Notes: a model not told the origin generated them from the letters alone. A stretch of 64,000 nt of DNA from Actinopolyspora mortivallis DSM 44261 (GCF_000384035.1 NZ_KB913024.1:439317-503316), one strand, 5' to 3'. Positions 1-9,193 are shown, numbered from the stretch's first letter. Made by a program: numbers and translations.

Positions 1-570
1 GACCTCTCCGGTGGGGAGCGGCGCAGGCTGCAACTGGCCCGGTTGCTCATGGGCGAGCCCAACGTGCTCGTGCTGGACGAGCCCACCAACGACCTCGACA
101 TCGACACCCTGCAGCAGCTGGAGGACCTGCTGGACGGCTGGGCCGGGACGCTGGTGGTGGTCTCGCACGACCGCTACCTGGTCGAGCGGGTCTGCGACCA
201 GGTGGTGGCCCTGTTCGGGGACGGCACCATCACCCATCTGCCCGGCGGCATCGACGAGTACCTGCGGCGCAGGCAGTCGCTGCTGGAGTCGACCGAGCAG
301 AACGTCGGCAAGCAGAGTCGGCAGGAGAACACGCCCAAGAGCCAGGGGCTGTCCGGGGCGGAGGAACGGGCCGCCCGCAAGGAGCTGGCCCGGTTGGAAC
401 GCCAGCTGGACAAGCTCTCCGACCGGGAGCAGCGGTTGCACACCCAGTTGGCCGAGGCCGCCACTGATCCGGAACGGCTCCAGGACCTCAACGCCCAGCT
501 GCAGCAGGTGCGGGAGCAGAAGGACGAGATCGAGAGCAGGTGGATGGAGGTCGCCGAGACCCTGGAGTGA
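1..570 (+). CDS. ABC-F family ATPase, C-terminal part (gene starts upstream of the window)
   Basis: The reading frame is open from base 1 and ends at 570, giving about 189 residues of the second nucleotide-binding domain and tail. Visible are the ABC signature (LSGGERRRLQLARLL), Walker B (VLVLDEPTNDLDI) and the switch histidine (VVSHDRYLVERV). The PTNDLD form and the charged coiled-coil tail (about residues 115-185, rich in E, R and Q) are typical of ABC-F proteins, which are soluble, lack membrane domains and act on the ribosome. The subtype (EttA, Uup or antibiotic-resistance type) cannot be told without the first half; the charged C-terminal coiled coil is most like Uup. A strong hairpin follows about 95 nt after the stop. 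Confidence 0.9.
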   Translation, partial: DLSGGERRRLQLARLLMGEPNVLVLDEPTNDLDIDTLQQLEDLLDGWAGTLVVVSHDRYLVERVCDQVVALFGDGTITHLPGGIDEYLRRRQSLLESTEQNVGKQSRQENTPKSQGLSGAEERAARKELARLERQLDKLSDREQRLHTQLAEAATDPERLQDLNAQLQQVREQKDEIESRWMEVAETLE

Positions 571-665
571 CCGGGCAGCCCGGGACGGCGGGGAGGAAAT
601 CCGACCTCCTGGTGTGTACCGTGCTGTGTTCCAGTGTGCGCGTCAGCGTCCTCGGATACGGTGAA

Positions 666-707
666 AAGATCCCGCGCTTCTCGGTACGTCGAGAAGCGCG
701 GGATCTT
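666..707. terminator. bidirectional hairpin terminator
   Basis: Perfect 18-bp stem (666-683 against 690-707) with a 6-nt loop, lying between the convergent ABC-F gene and the minus-strand lipoprotein gene. On the minus strand the stem is followed by a short T run; on the plus strand there is none. It probably ends transcription from both sides. Confidence 0.8.
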
Positions 708-728
708 CATGGTCAAGGGTGAATTTGG

Positions 729-1166
729 TTATTCAATCGTGGTAATGACGCACTTTCCGGGAGTGCCGACACGACCGCGGGCTGAGATGGTCACGGTCTT
801 GATTTCGGCGTTGGGAACTCCTGTAGTGAAGATCATTTTTCGCTGGTCCGATCCGAACGTGCCGCTCGTGCCGGTGACCGTGCTGCCGTCCTTTTTGAGG
901 ATCTCATAAGAGAAGACGTCACCTGGCTGGCCTGTGACGGTGAACTCCGCGGTGGGGACGTTCTTTTCCCGGTGCACCACGGTATCGACACACTCGGGGA
1001 GGTTGCCATCGCGCGGATTGGCGACGCCCAAGATCGGGTCGTGCGGTGCCCGTGTCCGGTGCGATGACCCCGCGGTGTCGTCCGGCGATTCACTGCCGGT
1101 ACACGAGGACACCGCCACAACTGTGGCGAATGCCAGTACCGCGAGAGTCGCAACCTTGGCCCTCAT
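729..1166 (-). CDS. putative lipoprotein of unknown function
   Basis: About 145 residues. The start at 1166 is chosen because an AAAGGAG ribosome site lies just upstream and because it puts a signal peptide at the N-terminus (MRAKVATLAVLAF...) that ends in a lipobox-like VAVSSC. The longer frame to 1277 would bury this signal. The mature part has a Ser/Thr/His-rich linker, two further cysteines (PECVD and GKCVI, perhaps a disulfide) and a beta-rich stretch. It should be a secreted, lipid-anchored protein. I do not recognise the family. It starts 16 nt after the stop of the secreted protein gene at 1183-1608, so the two are probably one operon. Confidence 0.6.
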   Translation of the reverse strand: MRAKVATLAVLAFATVVAVSSCTGSESPDDTAGSSHRTRAPHDPILGVANPRDGNLPECVDTVVHREKNVPTAEFTVTGQPGDVFSYEILKKDGSTVTGTSGTFGSDQRKMIFTTGVPNAEIKTVTISARGRVGTPGKCVITTIE

Positions 1167-1182
1167 CAAGGCGTCTCCTTTG

Positions 1183-1608
1183 TCACCAGTCGCTGTGCAC
1201 CTCGCAGAATACCCCGGTGGGAAGGAAGGCCGTTCCCTTGTTGCCGACGCCGTCGTGGAAGAACACGAAGTCACCACGGGGATACATCACGTAGGCTTGG
1301 CCGCGCTTCAACTGGGGTGATTGGCAGGACGTGGTCACCGTGTAGGTTTTCTGGTAGGTGCCTCCCAGTGAGGCGTTCAGGATCCCGAAGTCGACTCCAC
1401 TGTTTCCCGAAATTGTGGAGCCGATTGTTTTCCCGGCGCCGATGGTGCAGGTGGATCCGTCGGCCCGGCACTCGGACAGGGCGATGGGTTGTTTCACCCC
1501 GTGCTGCACGTCATCAATGTGCACTCCGGCCGCGTTCGCCGTGCCCGCGCTGAAGAACAGAGCTGCCATCGCGGCCGGGACGGATGCGACGTAAAGCAAC
1601 TTCTTCAT
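1183..1608 (-). CDS. small secreted protein of unknown function
   Basis: 141 residues with a clear Sec signal peptide (MKKLLYVASVPAAMAALFF..., probable cleavage after TANA-A). The mature domain of about 115 residues holds four cysteines (SEC, STC, TSC, VFC), fitting two disulfides, and is beta-rich and glycine-rich. No catalytic motif is visible and I do not recognise the family. It is the first gene of a probable two-gene operon with the lipoprotein at 729-1166. The AT-rich stretch just upstream (about 1609-1745) is a reasonable place for its promoter. Confidence 0.65.
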   Translation of the reverse strand: MKKLLYVASVPAAMAALFFSAGTANAAGVHIDDVQHGVKQPIALSECRADGSTCTIGAGKTIGSTISGNSGVDFGILNASLGGTYQKTYTVTTSCQSPQLKRGQAYVMYPRGDFVFFHDGVGNKGTAFLPTGVFCEVHSDW

Positions 1609-2030
1609 ATATTTTCACTTTATCCGACTGGATAGTGCAATTCTATAGGTAACACTACTCAAATATCGCGATCGGCATTATGCGAAAAATTGTAAAATTT
1701 CCAATAAAGTGTTTTTCAGGCGTTTGGGGTGTATTGAATATTACGCACTGTTCACAGGAGCAGCAGGAACGGGACGAAGTACTTCAACCCGCCGACATCA
1801 CCACCAGTGAGCGGGAATTCGGCCCAGTTGAACCCTCCGTAGGCCTCGAGCAGCAGGTCCAGGTTCGAGTTCGCGCCATGCGAAGCGATCGAGCAGATCG
1901 GTGAGATCCTCACTCCTTGCTCGGCGATCGCGACCGTTTCCGTAATTTCGAACCGGTCGAGGGCGGAGACGACGGTAACCCGAGGTGTTGTAGATGCCCA
2001 CACTGTCCGCCCGGGAAATCTCCGGTGTCT
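1609..2030. other. intergenic, AT-rich part plus unassigned coding-like fragment
   Basis: Bases 1609-1745 are clearly richer in A and T than the surroundings and probably carry the promoter of the secreted-protein gene. On the minus strand about 1752-2003 there is an open stretch encoding a protein-like sequence (LDLLLEAYGGFNWAEFPL within it) that ends in a run of leucines. It lacks a convincing start and ribosome site, so I read it as a possible gene fragment rather than a gene. Confidence 0.35.
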
Positions 2031-2193
2031 TCAGTCGCGGAGGAGTTCGATCCGGAGCGTGTCACCGTCGAGAGGTAGGTCGTCGACGGCTCTCCAGGCT
2101 CGGTCGACGGTGGCCAGCAGGATCGACGACGGCGGCACCGTCTTCCTCGCGCGGCCGGGCCAGTACTGCCGAGGTGTCCAGCACGGTGCTCAC
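2031..2193 (-). pseudogene. remnant of a PIN-domain toxin (VapC-like), internally deleted
   Basis: A GTG start at 2193 overlaps the antitoxin stop by 4 nt (GTGA), the normal VapBC arrangement. The first residues read VSTVLDTSAVLA, the standard PIN N-terminus with the first catalytic Asp. The frame then drifts into arginine-rich sequence and stops at 2062. In the next frame, up to the stop at 2031, the sequence TVDRAWRAVDDLPLDGDTLR looks like the usual VapC C-terminus (…DRAW…). About 80 central codons, with the other acidic residues, are missing. The toxin should therefore be dead while its antitoxin remains intact. That this is a VapC relic is inference from motifs at its two ends. Confidence 0.6.
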
Positions 2194-2477
2194 GAGCCCT
2201 CCTCGGCGTCGTCGCGGGCGGACTCGGCGCGGCGGTCGGCGATCAGCTCGTCGACCGCCGACCCCTCGCCGGTCCAGGCTTCGGCCACGTCGCGGCGGAT
2301 CCGCTCGGCCAGGTGGGCTCGTGTCTCGATGACCGCCCGGCCGTCTTCTTCGTATACGGCCAACGGGGTGCCGGGCTCCACGCCGGTGGCCCGGCGCAAC
2401 GGCGACGGGATCGTCACTCGGCCCTGTCCGTTGGCGTGGATCACGCCACAGGTCTGGTCGCCAGCTATCCGTGTCAT
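2190..2477 (-). CDS. AbrB/MazE-type antitoxin (VapB-like)
   Basis: 95 residues. The N-terminal half is a swapped-hairpin AbrB domain (NGQGRVTIPSPLRRATGVEPGT then AVYEEDGRAVIETR), the DNA-binding fold of many VapB antitoxins. The acidic C-terminal tail (DDAEEGS) is of the kind that wraps the toxin. It overlaps by 4 nt the start of the PIN-toxin remnant. Such proteins bind both their toxin and their own promoter. Here the toxin appears to be deleted, so the gene may be an orphan antitoxin kept for cross-neutralisation, or may be decaying. Confidence 0.75.
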   Translation of the reverse strand: MTRIAGDQTCGVIHANGQGRVTIPSPLRRATGVEPGTPLAVYEEDGRAVIETRAHLAERIRRDVAEAWTGEGSAVDELIADRRAESARDDAEEGS

Positions 2478-2628
2478 GGCCCGATTGTGTCGGACAAGGT
2501 TGGCCGTGATGAGTCACGTGTTCTTCGGCGGGCTTGGTCGCCGTATGCCTGTCTTGGTGGCTTTTGGTTGCCTCGTGCTCACTTCCCGGCGGTTTCTCGG
2601 GGCAGGTGGGCAGGAAAGGGATGCGGGG

Positions 2629-2982
2629 TCATCGGGTGGGCGCGCGTGTGCGGCCCGGGACGTGAACAACGCCGCGCACCAGGAAACCGAGCACGATACC
2701 CAGCAGTCCTCCGGTGAGGTTGTCGAAGACGTCCTGGAGGGTGCAGCTCCGGCCCAGGGCGGGAACGAGCATGTGGGTCGTCTCGATGAGCACGGGTGTG
2801 GCGAGAACCGGGGAAAGGGCCACCGACGCCCCGTACAACGGCGCTCCGAATCCGATTCCGCGGCGAACCAGAACGTGACTCAGCAGGAGGAGAACGACGA
2901 GGGAGACCACGAACACCGCTACGGCGGAGGGGGTGACGAGCGAGCGCACGAAGATCGACGTCATGTCGTGACCGTACGACAC
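2629..2982 (-). CDS. VanZ-like membrane protein
   Basis: About 117 residues from a GTG at 2982; an in-frame ATG at 2964 is an alternative start. Three or four hydrophobic segments are visible (SAVAVFVVSLVVLLLLS, ASVALSPVLATPVL and GGLLGIVLGFLV). The stretch from IETTHMLVPALGRSCTLQDV to the following DNLTGG matches the VanZ pattern of an E-T-(T/Q) helix, a Gly-Arg-x-Cys turn and a D-x-x-x-N helix. VanZ-like proteins are found in many Gram-positives, and some are linked to glycopeptide tolerance or cell-surface change, but the biochemical role is unknown. It is isolated, with no obvious operon partner. Confidence 0.65.
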   Translation of the reverse strand: MSYGHDMTSIFVRSLVTPSAVAVFVVSLVVLLLLSHVLVRRGIGFGAPLYGASVALSPVLATPVLIETTHMLVPALGRSCTLQDVFDNLTGGLLGIVLGFLVRGVVHVPGRTRAPTR

Positions 2983-3182
2983 GAGCAGACGGGATCTGCC
3001 CGGATTTCCCGGCCGAAGACGGTGCCGGGAGGTGGGAGACCTCCCTGAGAGGTGCCCCGGAGACGGGCGCCGTCCGGTTCCGGCCGGGCAGGGGCTCCGC
3101 GTCGACGACAGTCCGTACGCGCCTGGCCTGATCTCGTCGGTGTGGAAAGGAGATCGGACCGAGCTACGAGGACCGTGTTGAT

Positions 3183-3834
3183 TCAGAGGACGTCGATGTG
3201 CGGGTCGAGATCGTCGAGGACGCCGGATGTGGTGTTCCCGTCGTCGACGTCGACCAACTCGACCGAGTCCTCTCTCTCGTACTGTGCGCCCTGTGGGGGA
3301 AGTTCTCGAGCTGGTCGACCAGTTCGACCGGCTTCTTCGTGGTCAGGACGAGAGGTTCGTTCTGCGCCTGACCTCGTGACCCCGCCGGTTCCCGCAGACC
3401 TTCGGGTGGTTCTCGAGCGAGATGCGCAAGTCGAGGAACATGGTCTGCTCGAACCTCGGCGGTATGTGCCGCGTCATGGTCAGCGAACTGTCCGAGCTGG
3501 TGGTCTGTTCGACGCTGACCTTTCCGAGGTCCTGCCGGTCCGGGGCGGAGCGGTTCTGTCGAGGGGCTGAATGATCGGGGTGGACCGAGTGCCCTTTCAG
3601 GTTGCTGATATCGATGATGGTGGTCTGCCCCGTTGTTACCGGCGCTTCTCCTTCCATGGTCACCGATCCCGTCAGCGGAATCAGGTCGGGCGACCACCCC
3701 GGCCGCGCCGACGACAGCACGGCGGAACACACGACGATTCCGCAACACGATTTTTCCTCGCTTTCGGGCCGCGCGGTGCTGCTGACAGGCGAGACCTCGG
3801 CGAGGGCGTGACGTTCCCGCAAACAGTGGTCCAC
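3183..3834 (-). pseudogene. frameshifted gene for a probable exported protein
   Basis: On the minus strand the frame from about 3834 gives protein-like sequence (IPLTGSVTMEGEAPVTTGQT, then TTIIDISNLKGHSV and FEQTMFLDLRISLENHP). It runs into a stop at 3343. Sequence in another frame then continues naturally (QYEREDSVELVDVDDGNTTS, then GVLDDLDPHIDVL) to a stop at 3183. A third frame in between (PLVLTTKKPVELVDQLENF) also looks coding. At least one and perhaps two single-base changes would be needed to restore one protein. No family is recognised. The acidic C-terminus would suit an exported protein, but no clean signal peptide survives. Confidence 0.4.
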
Positions 3835-4031
3835 TATCGGGCACCACCGTCACTCGGTCCGGAGACCGGCGACTACACCTCGGACGGGGAACGCACCATC
3901 CGAACGGGGCGGGTCGCCGACGTGTTCTCGTGGCACTCGGCCCCGGGAAGGGAACCAGTGAAGACAGTGTCTCGGCGAGGCTCGTTCCGGCGAGGTCGGG
4001 AGAGCGGAATCGTCCGGTCTCCTCCGGCCCG

Positions 4032-4679
4032 TCAGTTGGGCCGCGCTCGTGCGAGCCGTCGGGGAGTGAAGGCGTTGATGCTGCCCGCTCCCTTGCCCGG
4101 GTCGGTGTCCCAGCCGTCGAGTTTGGCCGCGAGAGCGCGGTAACGGCCGCTGGTGAGCGGGGCCGTGATGTGGAAATGGGACTCCTTGACCGGATCCAGG
4201 TCCCCGCCCCAGGCCACGATCCCCTCGCAGTCGGCGAGGATGTCGCGGATCACGATCCGCTGCTCCTCGAAGAACCCGTCCTTCGCACCCACGGGGTAGA
4301 ACAGCGGGCGGATGGTGATGCCGCTGCCCGAGAGGTACGTCGACTCGTAGGGGGTCCGGACGCTCGTGTTCGTGGTGTGTCCGGTGATCTCCCCGGGCTG
4401 CAGCTGGGACTCGATGTCGTAGACGAACCGCCGCGCCACGTACAGCAGCACAGGTGCCGCGGCGGGGGCCAGTCCCACGGACAGGTCGCTGCCCTCCACC
4501 CGGAACCGCTCGGCCTCGTTACCGTCGAGAATCGGCCACCCGTTGACGCTCTTCCCTCGTCGCCACGTCGACGTGTCTGGGGAAGCGAGTGCGGTACCTG
4601 GCAGGGAGGTGAGTGAGGCGGCGCCGAGTGCCATGCCGCCCAGGGCGAAGAAGTGTCGTCGGTCGATGTCTCTCATCAT
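4032..4679 (-). CDS. Tat-exported M15-peptidase-like protein with degenerate metal site
   Basis: About 216 residues from the ATG at 4679. The N-terminus RDIDRRHFFALGGMALGAA is a classic twin-arginine signal with cleavage near ALAS. The C-terminal half resembles M15 D-Ala-D-Ala peptidases: a G-I-V-A-W-G-G-D-L segment followed by ESHFHI matches the last family motif (WGGD…HF). In the family, however, an earlier block S-x-H-x-x-G-x-A-x-D supplies zinc ligands, and here the corresponding stretch reads STYLSGSGITIRPLFYPVGA, with neither the His nor the Asp. It may bind cell wall without cutting it. It is the last gene of a three-gene minus-strand group that begins with the PG-binding/DUF1906 protein. 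Confidence 0.6.
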   Translation of the reverse strand: MMRDIDRRHFFALGGMALGAASLTSLPGTALASPDTSTWRRGKSVNGWPILDGNEAERFRVEGSDLSVGLAPAAAPVLLYVARRFVYDIESQLQPGEITGHTTNTSVRTPYESTYLSGSGITIRPLFYPVGAKDGFFEEQRIVIRDILADCEGIVAWGGDLDPVKESHFHITAPLTSGRYRALAAKLDGWDTDPGKGAGSINAFTPRRLARARPN

Positions 4680-4728
4680 GCTGTCTCCCGAGGATGTATC
4701 CGGCTGTGTGGTTGTTGGGGACTTGTGT

Positions 4729-5179
4729 CTACTGAGTGGTGTGCTTCGTGCGTCGACGCCGATGGGCGCGAACTGCGGCATGTACGACGATGGCGACCGT
4801 TGCCCTAAAGAAAACCGCAGTGGTGATGTTGAGCCCCCAAGGAATCAGGGTTTTCGTGTCTCCGTCTGGCCACACGCAGCGTGTTACGACCGGATAGTCG
4901 AACAAAGCTGCCATCTATGTAGACTTGGGAGTTCGAGGAGAATCCGTATCTCTGGCATTTGTCCTCAGGCTGGATCGTGAAGTCTGACCACAGTGCGGCC
5001 GTGTGGGAGTCCAGAGTCGCCAACAGCAGCCAGGCCACGAGCTCGCCCTTCGCCCCCCCTGAGCCGCGTGCTACGAGCGGTAGCCGCTGTGTCACCAGCA
5101 TCTGCAGAATCTTGAGGAGAATCAGCAGCGGGGTGGCGAACAGCAGCAGCGTGGTGAACTCGATCGCGAAATCCTCCAT
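4729..5179 (-). pseudogene. small membrane protein, apparently frameshifted
   Basis: From the ATG at 5179 the protein starts with a hydrophobic segment (EFTTLLLFATPLLILLKILQ), a short basic/glycine loop and a second hydrophobic stretch (GELVAWLLLATL). It then reaches SNSQVYIDG. After that the frame becomes arginine/histidine-rich and ends at 4805. In the neighbouring frame, starting at an ATG at 4914, the sequence continues plausibly (ALFDYPVVTRCVWPDGDTK, then a membrane segment NITTAVFFRATVAIVV and a basic tail) to 4729. One base change near 4905-4920 would join them into about 150 residues with three membrane segments. Two overlapping genes, or programmed frameshifting, are less likely alternatives. 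It lies 33 nt after the DUF1906 gene. Confidence 0.45.
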
Positions 5180-5212
5180 GCCTGGTGATCACTCCTCGGT
5201 CGGCGCTGCGGT

Positions 5213-7560
5213 TCAGTTTCCTTCCAAACCCCGCAGCGAGTTGAGCGTGTCGGCATAGCCCTGGCAGAACGCACGCAGATCGGACTGGGTTATCGACAGC
5301 GGCTCGACGAACGTGCCGCTCTGCTGGATGATCAGCCCCTTGCGGGAAGCCGCGTACTTCACGGCGTCGTCCGGGGCGGCAGGCACGCCGGTCAAGCATT
5401 CCACAGCACCGTTCACGGCCTCCGTCGTACTGCCGTACCGCTCGGAGAAGAATCTGCCGAAACGGGACTGGTGCCCACCATCACTGAGCAGGTTCCGGAA
5501 CTCGGTCACCACGTTCGCGCCCGCCTTGACCGCAGTGCCGATGTGGTAGCCGTCGACGTCCTCGACCAGGTCGTTGAGCATGAACGTCGTCAGGACGTTC
5601 GACTTCGCCAGCCGGTCCATGGCGTACTTGTGGCCGTCCTTGTTCTCGTCCTCGGCCCGGACCCACTCGCCGTAGAAGGTGATCAGATCACCGCACCAAC
5701 CACCCAGGTCACCGAGTTCGATCTCGGCGCCCTTCCCCGCCCCCTCCAGGAGGTAGGCGTTCGCCGTGGCGCACAGGTGATCCACGTGGATCGTCACCCC
5801 GGCGGAGGGATCCTGGTAGTTGTGGTGCTTGGAAGTCCGCAGACCGGCATCACGGCACTTCGCGACGAAGCCTTCGTCTACGAGCTCGAAGTTAGCGCGC
5901 CACTTCCAGTCGTTGTACCTGGGGTAGCGCATCCACTCCAGCGTGAGCTTGGAGGCGCGGGACGAGTCGTAGGAACGCGCCAGCTCGTGGACCTGTTCCA
6001 GGTAGGCGAGGAAGTCGTCCACCGGAGTGGTGTCGCGGTTGATCGAGTCGGCCCCGAAGTCGGCCCCGGGGCGGTGTACCACCCGGTCGAGGTCGAAGAC
6101 GTCGTCGCCGTTGTGGAACTCGAACTCCTTGATCTGGTTGAACGCCCAGTTCAGCGGCAGTGGGAAACCGAGGTTGCCGGAGAATCCCCAGGACATGCCG
6201 GACACGAAGGAGTGCGACACGTACGCCTCGGAACTGGCTCGGGCGCACACGTTCCGCGAGCCGTACACGCCGGGGATGAATCTGTTCCCCTGGCTGTTGA
6301 GGGCGCCCTGCACCCCCTGGAAGTAGGGGATGATGTTCGAGGTGATCTCCGGATCCGTGGCGTCGTAGTCGACGGCGAAGTAGATCACGGTTCCCCAGTT
6401 GAACCCGTAGTGCTCTCCCCGCTCGTGGGCTTGCAGCCCGTGCTGGTAGCCGACGGAGTAGGTGAAGTCAGCCAGATCGCGAGCGTTGTACTGCCAGATC
6501 GGAAAGCACCGTAGGCTCGCGTCGAAGATATTCTGCAGCTCCCCGTCCTTGATCTCTTTGTCCAGGTCGCTGCTTGGGGGCTCTGCCAGATAGCGGCCGA
6601 TCGCGCGGTAGCCGGCCTCGTACAACGCCCGCGCGCGGGAAGCGGTGATGGTGAATCGCGTGTCACACGAGTCGGCCGGGCGGTCGGGATCACCCGTGGA
6701 CACCAGCAACTGTGCCCAAGTCGTGAAGTCTCCTTCGCCGGTGACGGGCAGTGCGGAGAACTCCTGGAACTTCCTGACGAACGTGGCCGTCGCGGAGGTG
6801 TAGTCGTCTCGGAACCCCACGCCGGCCGGTGCACCGGGGACCGGTTCGTTGAAGATGCACGCGGCGTGGAACAGCTGGGTGACCGGTCCGGTGGAACCGA
6901 CGGACTGCGGGTTCCGCTTCAGGCCGGCTTCCGTGCCGGGACCGAAGTTTCCGTTCGGGCCGGGTACGTTCATCTCGTACTGCAGGGCCTTCATCAACGC
7001 CTGCTGCACGTCGCGCGAGAAGTGACCGTCGCACGGGCCGATGAAGTAGTTCGGCTTCGTCCAGTACCGGCCGTTCAACCAGCGCTGGATCTCCCGCACC
7101 TCCTGCCTGCCACCGCCGAGAATGATGTAGGCGTCCATCGTCAGCAACGCTTTGAAGATCTTCGGGGTGACCTGGCCGCCGGAGGTTCCCGTCCCGCCTT
7201 CCGGCAGGCCCATGTCGCTCCGCATCTCCTTGACGGCCTCGGTGGTGACGGTTCCGTAGCCACCGTAGCTGTTCGCGCCCCAATAGCCCTTGCAGAACAG
7301 GGCGTGCTGGATGATCCGCACGATGTTGGGGTTGGCGTCCCACCCGAACCCGATGTCACCGAGGTCCCGCACCCCGGCCAGGGTGCCGGGGCCGAAGTTC
7401 GCGACACCGGCGAGATGCCCAGCTCGTGCTGCAGCCCCATCGTGAGGGACCACATGGTGCTCCACCCGGTCCGGCCGTCCTCATCGCATTTCTGGTACCC
7501 GGCTATGTCGCCGTAGGTGGTGTTCACCCATCGCTGGGCTTCGAGGACCTTTTCGTCCAT
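5213..7560 (-). pseudogene. PG-binding / DUF1906 (Rv2525c-type glycoside-hydrolase-like) protein, interrupted by one frameshift
   Basis: The natural start is the ATG at 7560 (MDEKVLEAQRWVNTTYGDI). The frame runs to LQHELGIS near 7415 and must shift by one base to continue as AGVANFGPGTLAGVRDLGDI and on to the stop at 5213. The whole protein would be about 780 residues. It has several peptidoglycan-binding-like repeats over the first 250 residues (NFGPGT and GYGTVTTEAV motifs) and a DUF1906 TIM-barrel-like domain around 260-490 (YEAGYRAIGRYLAEP, VIYFAVDYDAT, FIPGVYGS). The last 270 residues form a domain I do not know (HVDHLCATANAYLLEGAG within it). There is no signal peptide. DUF1906 proteins are thought to act on cell-wall glycans. 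The shift may be a real mutation or a sequencing error. Confidence 0.7.
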
Positions 7561-8520
7561 GTAACTTCGCGCACCTCTTCGGTCAAGTGTGGGCGCACAG
7601 AACTCCGGGGCGGCCTGAAAAGCTGGTCTCCCGAGAAGTTTTCTGTGGCTGTCAACGTGTGACAGCGAGAAGGTGACGTTCTGTTTCCCCAGTTCCTCTC
7701 GCTACGGTTGCTCATGAGAACCTGCGTGGAGCGTAGTCATGACGTCGGTTTCGCGCTACCCCTGGAACAGATCTGTGTTTCTTCGCGAGATATTCTTTCC
7801 GGACCATTGACTTTCTCGGTTGACCGTAATACTCGGGTGCGTGTTTTGGTGGCGCGAGGTCGCGACGGTTTTCCGGTGCGAAGGCTGGTGTGTCGGGGGC
7901 TGAAGTGGTGTCTGACGAGGTGGGCGGGGCTCTGCCGTGAAGGTCTCCCCGCGTTCGACACGTAGTGCGACGAGGTTGTCGACTCCGCTGTCACGTCGGA
8001 CCTGGAACGGGAAAACCGGGAAAAATCGTCCTGGTGGGGTTTCGTCGCGAATTACGAATCAGTTCATTGGTGGGGTGTGTGTCACACGGAGTTGCTGCTG
8101 ACTCGTCCGTGATGCGGATTTTCGGCGGAACCGAGAACGAGGAATTTTGTCCGGGGTGTTCGAAGTGTTCCGTTTTGTCGTCCTGTTCGGCACCGCCGGA
8201 GTGGTGCCCCGAAAATGACGTGTGGCACCGGGGGAGTCTCGTGACTTTGTTCGGGGAGAACGCGCTGTTCGTCTTTCGGGGAAGGGCGGCAAGAAAAAGG
8301 GACCGGGAGCATCGAGGACACTTTTCCGTCGTTCCCTCCGAGGGGAGCCACGGAGATGAGACCCGAACGCCTGCCCGGGGAGCGTGGCCGTGTGGTCGAT
8401 CGCCCCCGGTTCCCCGCTCCTACGGGATCCGGTCACAGGGCGGTCGTGACAGCGCGACTCATGCTGTCACGGACGGGCAACCGGCTGAAGAGTCTGCGGG
8501 GACGACCGGCCCGAACGCCG
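7561..8520. other. long intergenic stretch without a supportable gene
   Basis: About 960 bp between the start of the DUF1906 gene and the 3' end of pth. Bases 7561-8350 are less GC-rich than the neighbours and have no frame with good codon bias, ribosome site and start together. Open frames here (for example 7708-7965 plus) are rich in Arg, Cys and Ser and look like chance. It may hold the DUF1906 promoter (near 7561-7700) and remains of decayed genes. Confidence 0.5.
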
Positions 8521-9111
8521 TCAGTGGAACTCGTTCTGCGCGGCCTCCAGGCCCTTGGTCGCCAGCGTCCGCACCGCGTCCGCGCAGTGGTCGACGAAGT
8601 AGCCGAGTTCGGCGCGTTCGGCCTTGGAGAAGTCCCGTAGCACGTAGTCGGCCGGGTCCATGCGTCCCGGCGGCCGGTCGACGCCGAACCGTACCCGCAG
8701 GTAGTCGCGGGTGCCCAGTGACCTGCTGATCGAGCGCAGACCGTTGTGCCCGTTCTCGCCGCCGCCGCGTTTGAGTCGCACCCGGCCGTAGGGCAGGTCG
8801 AGTTCGTCGTGGATCACGATCACCGACTCCGGCGGGACCTTGTAGAACCGGGCGGCGGCGGCCACCGGCCCCCCGGAGAGGTTCATCAGCGACCGGGACT
8901 TCGCCACCGCCACCCGGCTACCGTCGAGTCTGCCCTCGGCGATGTCGGCCCCGGACTTGTGCCGTTTGAAGCCGCTGCCGAGGCGGCCTGCCAGCTCGTC
9001 GGCGACCAGGAAACCGATGTTGTGCCGGTTGCCCGCGTAACGCGGCCCCGGATTGCCCAGCCCGAAGACAAGGGCGAGCCGACCGGCGTCGTTGTCGTCC
9101 GGCGGGGTCAC
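8521..9111 (-). CDS. pth: peptidyl-tRNA hydrolase
   Basis: 196 residues, the normal bacterial Pth length. It frees tRNA from peptidyl-tRNA that drops off the ribosome. The N-terminal motif [18 protein letters not shown] contains the catalytic His and the binding Asn. The later block [15 protein letters not shown] supplies the conserved Asp, and [13 protein letters not shown] is the tRNA-binding loop. The GTG start at 9111 is set by an AGGGAGG ribosome site. It lies 82 nt downstream of the L25 gene on the same strand, the usual rplY-pth pairing of actinobacteria (M. tuberculosis Rv1015c-Rv1014c). Confidence 0.97.
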   Translation of the reverse strand: MTPPDDNDAGRLALVFGLGNPGPRYAGNRHNIGFLVADELAGRLGSGFKRHKSGADIAEGRLDGSRVAVAKSRSLMNLSGGPVAAAARFYKVPPESVIVIHDELDLPYGRVRLKRGGGENGHNGLRSISRSLGTRDYLRVRFGVDRPPGRMDPADYVLRDFSKAERAELGYFVDHCADAVRTLATKGLEAAQNEFH

Positions 9112-9193
9112 GAGCCCTCCCTGACGTGATGGCCGGGGGCCGTGCGTCTACCACACGGCCACCCGGCACGACTTCTTCCGGTTCCTCCGGTGG

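Noticed and set aside
7965-8729. Plus-strand open frame of 254 codons upstream of and over the pth 3' end
   Set aside because: Arg/Ser/Cys-rich, no ribosome site, and overlaps pth antisense.
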